A stretch of 64,000 nt of DNA from Cyclina sinensis (taxonomy: Eukaryota; Mollusca; Bivalvia; Venerida; Veneridae), in NCBI GenBank assembly GCA_012932295.1, contig JAAONU010000014.1, positions 20,778,325-20,842,324 on the forward strand, read 5' to 3'. Shown here one piece after another: positions 12,501 to 24,500 of the stretch; within the stretch, counting starts at the first letter, position 1, and each line of letters begins with the position of its first letter. The position numbers and the translations under genes were made by a program. The notes beneath the pieces were generated by a model. That model was not told the origin of the DNA. It worked only from the letters and a program-made list of their open reading frames with translations, and did not search any database.

Positions 12501-15500
12501 GTAAGAAATTATGAGACTAAGAAAAGTATATCGGAAAAAAGTGTATGCTACACTGTAGGTTAACAGATATATAAAATGGTGAAATGTATTCTGATATTTG
12601 TAAGAGAGATACATTGATATACTGACATATATATAAATTTGTTGAAAGTTTTTTTTTCAAATTTGTAACCTCAATAAAATTTCAAAAAAGTCAATCTCAT
12701 AGTAATAATCATGTACATGTAAAATTTTCAATGTTTCAGCGATAAAAGTTTTTATTATAACACATTTTAGAATATAAGATGTGCGTAATGAAAAATATGC
12801 TATGGGTCTGTTTCAAATGGTTTTCTAAGGTTTTAAAGAACAACGAAAAAACGGATAACTATTAGTTTTTAACCGATATGTTCAAAGCGTAACATCTCAC
12901 ATTAATATATGCTATTGAATATTGGACTTGAGAATTATCTCTTCGTGCAGCAACGCATTTTAAAGTAACATACAGAGTAACATAGACAAATTTTTGATTG
13001 CATACTTAATCTAATGAATTTGAATCTAATTTACCACAGGCAAATGTTTTCCCTGTGAATGAAATAAAGCAGTTCGTTACTACGTGCAAAGAATATGGAC
13101 AAATTAACAGATTCATATTAAGTTTATTACTTATTTGAAAGGGAATACTCCGTTTGTTCCCAAAACGAATGATCAATCAAGACACTGTTATAAATAGTCT
13201 TTTGTAATTAATTGCTCCTACCATTGAGTATTCTACAGAGGGTTTGTTAAAAAAGTAAAGATCAATCATTTTCCTAGTTTTGCCTAGGACTTGGAGACTG
13301 ATTGCGATACAAACCTACGCCGTATTTAAAAGCTGGTAGTTAACTTGAACACATAACTATTCAATTGGTCTGTACTAATTTATCTGTATTCCGTCAACCT
13401 AGTTTACGCTATTGGAACTAGATTTTTGAAAGTTTTTTCTTTCTTTTTAAATGGAACCAAATGATATTATCACAAAGTAAGAAAAGTTTCATAATACATT
13501 TTAAAACACATATATCTTCTTAAAATGATTACTTTGTCTGTGGAATGGCATAAAAAGTATACCATTTCAACTTCCTTGACGAAATGCACACCAGTCACCA
13601 GGGAATGATTATACAATGTGCCGATATAATTTGAATTAAAAAGAGTATATATGATGCCAAAGCAGACGGAACACGTGTCTTTGATTTACAAATGTTAAGG
13701 ACAACTGACAACAGTTCAAAATATCATACAGGTGCAGGGCGTCTAAACGGTCATAAAAAAGTTAAACTGAATCTGACACTTCCTTTTTCTTGTGCTCCAG
13801 GAAAAGAAAATAGGCAGTAAATACTGAATATTGATTAGGGTCTATCTTATTTAACTATACTTAAGTGCAAAAGCATAATGAAAAAAAAAATAACAAAAAT
13901 ACCATAATATACTGAATACATGTCTTGTAACAAAGCATATTTCCTATTAAGTATATAGACTGTGTATTCAACATGACAACTTACCGCTCCATTGACAAGA
14001 CCTTCCAGTGCTATCATCTGAAAATATGTTTCGTTGCGACTTCCTTCCTTGGTGAAATTGAGAGGGCCGGTACAACCACTGATATCTATCTGCTTGCATT
14101 CAAAAAGACAAAATAGAACAAAAGGTAAGTCTTTTATGGTAATTAAAACATATGATCACTGTTGTGTGACGATTCATAAATTAAGTTCTGCTATACAAAT
14201 TTTGCCAAGAAACTTCTAGTTTTTTAATTGTTATATGGATAGAAAAAATACTGTTTTGTTAAAAAAACCATGGACTAAATTCATTTCAATAGATTCATTA
14301 CTGACTTTCACTTGCAAAGATAAAATTTCTTTATATAGCACGTGTGTTACAATTGTTCATCTAACGAACTTCTAATTTTTATAATAGCCATTGGACATTT
14401 GTAATGTTATCTACCTAGAGTATCGGGACTACCCACGTGGTAGTACCTAATATTCATTTAGCTGATGAACGATCCAGTTTACCCGTTGTTTCTTGCGGGG
14501 TTGTATTCAGCTATTCGATTAACTAAAACGTCTGTTATCAGTATAGTTGTAATACATAATTATGTAAATTCTATTATTTAACACATGTGTGTGTTTGTGT
14601 GTGTGCGCGTGTTAGAAACTATGTCTTTAAATTTAATTCAAAAAAAAAAATACTATGCTAATCTGGTTATTATAACAAATACCTCCGGATGACGATGTTA
14701 ATGTGGTTTCATCTTTTTAAAAAATCGAATCAAATTGAAGGGACATTTTAACTAATTGATGATATACTTAGGAAATAGATTTTAAGTTTGAGTGATATAC
14801 CGTCTGATATATCACGGTGTCGAGTTCAGATGCGTAGTAATTTAATCACGAAGGCCGTAGGCCTGAGTGATTAAATAATTACGCATATGAACGAGAAACC
14901 GTGATATATACGACGGTAGATCACGAAAATGTTAAAATCTATTTCCATTCTAACACGAACGTATATTTATAAGGGACGTAAGTATGTGCACTATTTAACA
15001 GTGGCGTTCTCAGTGACGTCAGCGGGCGCGCGCTTGTATTTAGCGTGCTATACTGCCTGATATATCACGCTCAATTCCTTCTTTGTTTATTGTCGGCAAA
15101 TTGCGGATAATGTTAGAATGTATATCTATTTTATTGGCTTATTCTCTGCTAAACAAAACAAATTGACTATTAGGCATAAAACAACAACAAAATAGTAGCG
15201 CCAATGTTCTGTGGAAATGTATTCAGTTTTCCGTGTTTACTTAATAATTTACTTTCCCTTATCAGCTTACTTTACACGTGAAAGTGAATGGTAGTGAAAC
15301 ATTCGATTGATGCGCAGAAGAGTATTTAAAACCTTGACATCAGATAAAAATGCTTCGACATTTAAATATGTAAGATTATTAAGAAAATAGTATAATAAAA
15401 ATAAAGAGTGTGTCTTTTTATGGACATTTGTGCTTACAAAAGGTGTCTTACCGTCTTAACTTGGCGGCGAATATCTGCGCGGGAGACTTTGTCTGACATT

Positions 15501-18500
15501 TGTTCTTCTTTGTCACCACTAGGGATGTTATCTTCGTTAGTTCCATTTATAATTCTAAACACATCATAGTAAAGTGCTTTTGTAAGGCTAATTTCGCTGT
15601 CTGGCAAGGCACAGTTGGGTGAAAGGGGGTCAACCATAAGGCGAAGAAGAGTAAGATTGGCCCTAGAGTCTATATAACGTGACATATCTATATCTCCTGA
15701 ACCCTGAAAACGAATAATACTATATATCAGTACCATTACCAATATGACATGCACACATGTTTCCAGATATAATTTTTTCTCCCAAAGCAACGTCGTAACA
15801 TACATTCATAAAAAACAAATGAAGTGTTATGATGATAAAATATTTTTCCCTTAAATTAAAGTTCTTATACTGTACGCATGTGCTAAACATGCTTATATTA
15901 GAACGGGTCGTCAAAAATTTTGGGGGAAAATGTAACACCGATAAAATCTCAGAAATTTGTCGAAAAGATTGGGTTTGAATCATTTTGTGTGAATAATATA
16001 GTAGACATTTGATAATTACTTGATAAGCTAGGAGTTATCAATAGTAAGCCTTATTATCTGGACAAGAAGATCAACTGTACTGTTTCGCATACAACCTTTT
16101 GGGGTTATTATCACGAACTTTAAGTAATAAATAGTACCATACTTGAAGCCATTCACTCAATTGTACATATGAAACTAGTGGACAACGTTGCTTTCAATTA
16201 ACTTGATTGCTCTAGTTGTGACCATATTTTTTCGCTATTATCATAAATTTGATCACATAAACTTATTTACGAAAAATAAAATAAGACCATTAATCACTTT
16301 AATTGATCAGAACTGATGAATTTACTGGTGACCATCGCTCCATCTATCATACAATTTATCATTTAATTTGTTTTACGGACATTTACCAATTTAAAAAATA
16401 AGCAATCAGGAAAAGTAGCCTCAATAATGATATTTATGACCGAACTGTTGATGATGTTTTTTTCATTAACTTACGTAAAAAGGAAATTGAATACAGAATT
16501 GTCGGTACAATTTCATATAAATCTTTTTTCATCACCAGATTGATGATGTGGAACAATATGTTACATGATAAGATGATACTGAATGAAAATTAATAATACA
16601 TGTACAACAATAGCGTTTTTTATTTAACTGAATCCCATAACAGTGAAAATGGAAAAAACGAACAAATAGTAAAAATTATTTGGTACCAATACTTCTCATA
16701 ATTTGACGAAGTTGCTGTACCTTGGTTTATTTTCCTTTCATGTGTTTTGTGCTGATTTATGTAAAATGTTTACACTTACCAGGGTAACAATGAGCCAACT
16801 ATTTGGACGGGATAGTAGACTCAGGTAAAGTGCCTGAAAAATGATCGGAAATTAAACAATTAAGACAAATGATGTACATTTTATGACCAGTTAACTACGC
16901 AATACATTTATAATAATAAAATCATTTTGTAACTTTTTAAAAGAAAAAAAAACCTGAAATTAAATGTAGCTGGTGTTGAATATAACTGATATTTCTAGAG
17001 ACTCCTTTACCCTTAGTTAGTTTTAATATTGCAAACAGTTGTGCTAACATGTTCCTGTCGATTGTATATTATGTACGTTAAGTCATTGTAAAATATTATA
17101 AAATGTGGCAATTTAATACCTAAAAACTTCTGAATAAGCGAATGTCCAGTCTGGCGGCTGCGTTAATATGATAACATCGAAATGCGATAAATAAACGTTT
17201 GTTTGCGGCAGAAATCGAGTCTCTTCAACAAGTCTTTCAAACGTCCGACACAAATGTCTAACAATATTAGATCTGTTTTTTATTTCGACCGCAAACCAGC
17301 ATTTTTCTACCGAATTTCCGCGTTATCTCTACCACAGCAACCCGTAACTATTGGACTCGGTCAATAAATAAAATAAATTCATTTGTTATTCTGTCACAAA
17401 TAAACTAATAAACTCGAGACAATATGCTTCTATCGTTAATGTCTCCTACAGTACAAGAAAAAAATGTTTTGAATTTTTAAATTCTCATAAATGATACAAT
17501 TATTTCCTCTTAAATGCATCTGTCCCCGCATATTCCGCGATATACATTTTCATACGATGAAGAAGATCCTGAATTTTAAAAGACTCAATTGTGTTATAAT
17601 ATTCTTCTGGACTACTTTCTTTGTTTCTTTTGGTCACTATGTCTCAGTTTGTATTAATTAGGTATCTGAAATCCTTCAGTGTGAATCTCGAGCGCCAAGA
17701 AAGCATCATCTACAGTAACATCAATATAAAACTACATTACAGCGATTTGTATCCATCCATTCGGGAATCCATCCATTTGGGAATAAGAGAAATCAGATAG
17801 CGAATTAGTACGCATGAATTAAAACAAATCTCAGCTAACCGCTGTAATCCAATTACTTAAAATCATCTCTTCATTTAACTGGAAGACATCAAAGCAAGTC
17901 TAAATGTCGGCTATTATATCCTCTATTTGTAGCAATTAATTTAGATTGGATGACGCCAGGATTAGATAATGTAAAACTATTCAATTTCTCGTTTGGCATG
18001 GTAGATTTACTAACATAAATGCACCCTGGGACCATATGCTAAGTCGTGTATCACATGTATGCAAACAAACGAATATATTTTAGACACAAAAACAAGACTG
18101 CCAATCACGACCAGATTTTTTTAAAAAGTATTATCTAGTAATGACGCAGCTTTACCATCAATCTGCAAAATGGACCATATTCCCCTCCACTCCCTTACTT
18201 TTATTTGGAAGAAACATTGTATTATTGATATTATGTATAAAACTTCTTTTTACATTTAATATACTTTTTAATAACATTTAAAGCACTTATAATAAACATT
18301 GGTAAATATTTTTAAAAACATGATAATAACGAAGCATATAATTAAACGAAAATCATACATAAATACCTGAGATTACAAGTTAACTTTGTTTTCAGCGACT
18401 TCCTTATGGCAAACAGCGTAGACTTCATTAATTTGCCTTTGACTTATTCATACATCATTTTAAACGGTTATTTTATGCTTTACGACCCTTCTTTTAAATC

Positions 18501-21500
18501 CGTACCACATTACACATTTAAACGCTAAAAACGTCGTTAGAGGCAATGGTTGTTAAGCAAAGCAGAATACACAAAACGCATGCAACATGCATTAACAACG
18601 GCTCACCTGAGTCAGTACAACGTCAGCGATGCTAGGTGAGCACATAACAAGAAAATTTGAAACAGGTTTTCTTCTAAGGTCTTTCAGTGCCCACCGAACT
18701 ACATCAGCTGAAGAATTTCGCTGGACATCGTAAGATCGTATATCATACAAGTCACGTTTACCATTGATATGTTCCATCATCAGCGCAGCTAACGACGAAC
18801 CTGTTGGAAAGTAAAGCCTTGTCAAATGCAATTCTTTTATACGTAGCGACTGGCATTAAGTGAAATTGTCAGTTTTAATCAAGTTTTTAAACGTTTTCTC
18901 ATGTGTCTGTTATTTCATTATATTATAGATCTGCAAGAAGATATACTGCGCTACAGCATAACAGAACAATCGGCTTTAGGGAAAATAAGAAACCATAAAA
19001 AATCAATTTTTAAGAAAGGTAACGTCTTCATTCCAATCTTAAATATTTTTTGTTATTGCAATCGAAGAAAACATTCAATTATTTTAAATTGTCTAACAGT
19101 TCCACGTACATTTTAGACAAAAAACCGACATCACTTTGTCAGTTTTAGGTTGTTGTACGCCCCACTGGAACTTGGACAGAGAAACAGGATGATGATAAAT
19201 TAGTTATCCATTAATTTAATTTTCTAACTAAATGAAACTGACTGTAAAATAATACAGAGTTTAGTTCTCAAACTTGTGAAGTAAATGAAAGTATATGAAC
19301 TATGCACTTTAGGCAAACACTTCAAAGCAATGAGAGATGTGTCTTCGAGAAAAAAATAGGCCATTTAATACATGGTATGCCTTTTTCAATTGTTACTACT
19401 TTCAGCACTAACGATTAGCCATGATCTCAACGATAATAAACTTTGGAAAGTGTTAAAGCTTTCTGCCTAAACACCACATTAGCACACTGTAGAATGTCTA
19501 CAAAGATTAGTACAATGTATATTTTGTGCACGAAAGGCTATTTATGTTATTTATTTTCGTTTTTAAAAAATAAGAAATAAAGGATTTGAAAACTTTAAAA
19601 ACAAGATCAAAGACTTTCAAGAAGTTTGATAACATTTCTCTTTGTCCTCCAGTATGTTAGTTTGTACATACATGATGCTCTGTGTTTGAAAAATAGAACT
19701 AACCTTGTTGTGTATCATAGAGAACTCCTGCAGCCTTCCACTTATAATGCTGAAACAAGTCTCGGATTGCCCGTATGTACATGTTTACATCTGGTATCAT
19801 CTGTATATGGTATGGGGACGTAGGCTTATCACGTGGTACAGCGGAAGTAATAAAATAAGGAATTCGGAGATGGTCTGTCACGGCAGAATACAACTCATCG
19901 TACTGACCAACTAATGCTACCAAATTAGCTTTTCTTGTCTCATTTATTGCTGAAAAAAAACAGAAATTTAGGTTTTAGCATCCAACCATTGAATCAAAAT
20001 ACACACTTTGTGTCTTCCATGCTTAAAGTTAGTAGGGAAAAGGTGATATCTGTTAATGACAGTTTCCACTGTAGAAATAGTGAGATTGCCGCTTAAAACG
20101 TCGACGAACATTGCAAAACAAGCCTTACTGCTGCACCGAAAGACTAGACTTACAACTGAGCGATTATAGTGATTAAATACATAATAATTTCATCATTCTT
20201 CTTCGGACAATTTAAAAGCATTGCAATAAATGCCAATTTAACACAAAACTGTCAGTAGAAAAACATGCTCTGTTGACGTTTGGAACCACTCTTATCGACA
20301 AGGCACAACGGATATAAGCCAGTGAACTTGTCCTTAGTTATCCTCACCATGCTCAATTTCTTAAACTGATGGATTTGCCCATAACCCTGATTTGGACATA
20401 TCCATTTTTCTTTCTAGCAGCATCTCTTTTGAAATCTTTCTAACCTAACACCTAAAATTTCGATCATTCGATCACAAGACTGAAAATCAACGGGAAGCAG
20501 GCTGATCATGGGCTTAAACCTCGTACCGGAAGCTCACATTCTGCACCCAGTAGGGTCAATAAACCATGTAAAGGGAGATATAATGAGACCGCTAAGCAAC
20601 TTGAAAGCTTATTAATTTAATGTTTAAATATATTACAAAGTTAGATAAAGAAGATGTATCACAGAATATCTAAAGAATCCTATCCTGAGATTCTAGTTAG
20701 AAAAGTTTTCAATACCTCAGGAAGAAAGAGAACACATTTATTTCCCAGTAGATTTCTTATTACGGAAACTGATTGTTACAAAACGAGATTTCGTTCCATT
20801 TTCTGTAATTAATCGGCAAGTCTTTCAACTCTTACCGCGGTTCTATCCGTAGTCGATAAAATCTTTCAATCTTGTTTATTTTGAAAGTGTTTTTACACTG
20901 TAGCAATACCGCGTGACTGTGACGTCAATGAAGGCACCAAAACTAAGACAAAACTGTCCACATTGGCTCCGCTTGAAAATAGAAAATAACCCGTAAGTAT
21001 TTCATTTCTTCATCGATTGCTATGGGACATGTGTCAGTCAAAGGAGAAAAATATAAGCTTTCCACGGAATATATGATCCCCATCAGCAGATAAGTTGTTT
21101 TTTTTTTCAACCACTACGTGAAACCTAGGAATTTGTTTGTATGCGAGGTTTCACCTTGTGCTTGAAAAACGGTTGAGCTGCTGATAGAAATGCTACTTTC
21201 CTTGAAAAGCTTATATTTTTCTCCTTAAACTGACACATGTCCCATACAAATTGATGAAAAAATGAAATACTAACGGGTAATTTTCTAATTTTTTATAATC
21301 TTAAAAGTTGTGTCCTATTCGCGACATGTTAAATGTCTGTATTAAGTTGGTTGCATTCTGTAGTAATGGGGTCTACACATAAAACAAAACCATTCCTGTA
21401 ATAACACGTATCAAATCACCTCTTTTTGTTCTAATAATGAATGCTAGTTTTCTTATTGTTTTTTAATTCATAAAACTTTAATTGTCGATAGCTATTATTA

Positions 21501-24500
21501 TACTTGAAACAAGCCTGACTTGATAATAAAATCAGTCACTGATCAGCCGCGGATTCAGCCACGGGCTTCAGGGCTGCAGCCCCCCCCCCCCCCATCTCGG
21601 CCCAAAGATACGTTTTCCAGCTGGGCTGGTATATTTTATCGCATTTATGGTCCGTAGTGTATTCCGTTATCAAAGCAGTTAATTGCTATCATCCAATTGT
21701 TAATCTCTTGCCTGGGGGCTGAGTGTGTAATTATCGATCAACAAGTTGTACACGCCTGATTGATATGACCGTTGGAACGGTGTTTTTGATTGGCCGATCA
21801 TTTTACAATCATCCAATGAAAATAACAGTTACAAAAAGCGGCGAAGCTTTGATAAAGTGAGCAGTTTGTTTACATGTGAAAATGCAGTTGCAATTTTCTT
21901 TAAAAACTAGCCGCGGATTCAGCCACGGGCTTCAGCCCCCCATTTCGGCCCAGAGATACGTTTTCCAGCTGGGCTGGTATATTCTAATGCATTTATGGTC
22001 CGTAGTGTATTCCGTTATCAAAGCAGTTAATTGCTATCATCCAATTGTTAATCTCTTGCCCGGGGGTAATTATCGATCAACAAGTTGTACACACCTGATT
22101 GACATGACCGTTGGAACGGTGTTTTTGACCGATCATTTTATAATCATCCAATGGAAATGACAGTTACAAAAAGCGGCGAAGCTTTGATAAAGTGAGCAGT
22201 TTGTTTACATGTGAAAATGAAGTTGCAATTTTCTTTAAAAACTGATAGTTTCTGGCCAGATTGCGGCTATGAATTATGAATTTTAAACTTGAATATAAGC
22301 ATGCTTAATGTGAAATTTCATAGGGACTGTTTGTCAATTTGTAATTTGTAGTTCTCAGCAGATGAATTAATTAACTTGATTTTTTTTTTTAGCATTTATA
22401 TCTGAGTACTAAAGATTTATAAAGTTGTACATCATCTTGTTGTCTGTTGTTTGGTAATCTGTGCTATAATAAATGCAACAAAAGGCCCAAAAATGCACCA
22501 GAATGCACCATTTTAGACCTTCAATTTTCAAATTTTCCAGGGGAGGCCCCCCGTACCCCCACCAACGATAGGGGACACCCCTCCCGTACCCACCCCAATG
22601 TGGTTCTACCCTTCATGTCAGCCCCCCAGGGAGCCCTATTCTGTATCCGCCCCTGCTATTTCAGTAGAAAAAGTTTGATCAATAATTGTATCCCAACACA
22701 ACAGAAAGAAGAAATGGCATTTTCTTATATTAAGCAAGCTTGTCACATGATTTAAATTATGTTAGTGGTTTTTAAATCAGCTTATAAGAAACAAAGCTTA
22801 GAAAACGATACGTGCAGTTTACGTCAAAACTTTGAAGTGTTAGCTAATTGCAAACGTAATTCAAACGATAAGAAATATGTGTATACAAGTATGTGTCATT
22901 ATGATAAAAAAATCTTTTGTTTAACAAAACTTGATAGTCTTTTTTCCAATAATTATTACCTATCAGGATTTCTCACAAATGATTTATTGAAAATAGCCCG
23001 AAGGCATACAGACGACGGTCATTTTATGTCCGACGTATGCAACCCGGAATATCAATTTCTAGTGATGAGTTTGTTCGTTAAAAGTGCGTTTCATTTTGTA
23101 ATTTGTAATCAACTGACAACAAACAAGTTGCCGACTGAATAAAATAGAGACCGTTATGACTGAATCACGCTGAGACAAGGCTTTGACTGTTATGACTGAA
23201 TCACGCTGAGACGAGGCTTTGACTGTTATGACTGAATCACGCTGAGACGAGGCTTTGACTGTTATGACTGAATCACGCTGAGACGAGGCTTTGACTGTTA
23301 TGACTGAATCACGCTGAGACGAGGTTTTGTAATTGCTATGTGTACTCTTTCAGAGCATTGTAAGCGTATCAAATAAACGGAGAAAGCAATTCATATTTTT
23401 TTGGCATTGCTTCATATCAAACTGGAGAAATCTGCTTACTTCTCAAAGGCAGTATATCAACTTAACGTTGTTATAACATATTACATGTTTTGAACTTGTA
23501 TAATCAGAAAAGCTGGCATAGCTACCTATTTAAACTACTCCCTCCGAGTGAGTAATGGCTCTATATGAAAGCACACGTGCACTTCGATCAAACCGTTTAT
23601 ATATAATTATGATGTGTTCGATTTATAGACATACAATGTAAACAGTGGACGTCATAATTTATTGTTATATCACATCCGTTTACGCTTCTTAAATATTTGC
23701 TTAACATGACAGGAGGAAACAGATTCGTTATAGTTGTACCGTCAGTTGATTTCAACAACTGTACTTCTCGTTTGTTCCCAATACTTGAAAAAGGTCTTGT
23801 TTTTGTTTGTCTGTTTTTGTTGCTGTTGTTGTTTATTTATTTATCGTTTTAAGGGGGTGGGTGGTAGTATGCATTTAAACAATTTATACAATGTTTTTAT
23901 TTTTACATGCTGATTTGGTTTCTTGACATAGGAAAACTAATATTAATTGCATTATGTATTATATTCAAGTATCTGAAATGCAGTAACTGTTAGTAAACGG
24001 CAATTTGCAAAATAAAGCTTTTATTATACAAACTGAAATCACATCTGCTGTCCTTAAAATTGTATTGTAAAAAGAGAGTAATTTTGCTAAATGACCCCCG
24101 GATCTGATTGTCGTATTGTCACTTTTTCATTGTAAGAAATCCATTTATGTTTGTCTTATAATTAAGAAGAGATGATAGCACAAGAATGTAGCTAAAATGT
24201 TAATGTTAACCATAATATCAACTTGAGGGATTTTCAACTGGTTGCTAAGAAATGAGAGATGCTGTACTATTTTATTTTAATGTAAACAGATATTGAGATA
24301 GGTTTCTAATTTTTTTATTATTTTTTTCAGATGAATGAACTTGTCATCAGTCTTTATTACAATTCCAAAATAAGGTCTGACAGTAATAAGCGAAAGAGCT
24401 TTTTGTTGCATCAAACAGTGATTGCAGAATACAATCCTTTTTTCCCTTAAAACAACTATCCGTCATTTTTTATCTTACAATATGTCAAAACAACATTAAA

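Larger units (their letters stand above)
14090..15451. other. iGluR intron with a GT microsatellite and a foldback element
   Basis: Contains a short GT-rich microsatellite (14585..14612) and the inverted repeat listed at 14771..14946, with a related fragment near 15050..15130. The remainder is unremarkable. Confidence 0.6.

Noticed and set aside
22759..23142. 127-codon plus-strand ORF
   Set aside because: The longest orphan frame in the receptor intron, but it has no upstream acceptor or recognisable domain and sits between two repeats. Chance is the simpler reading.
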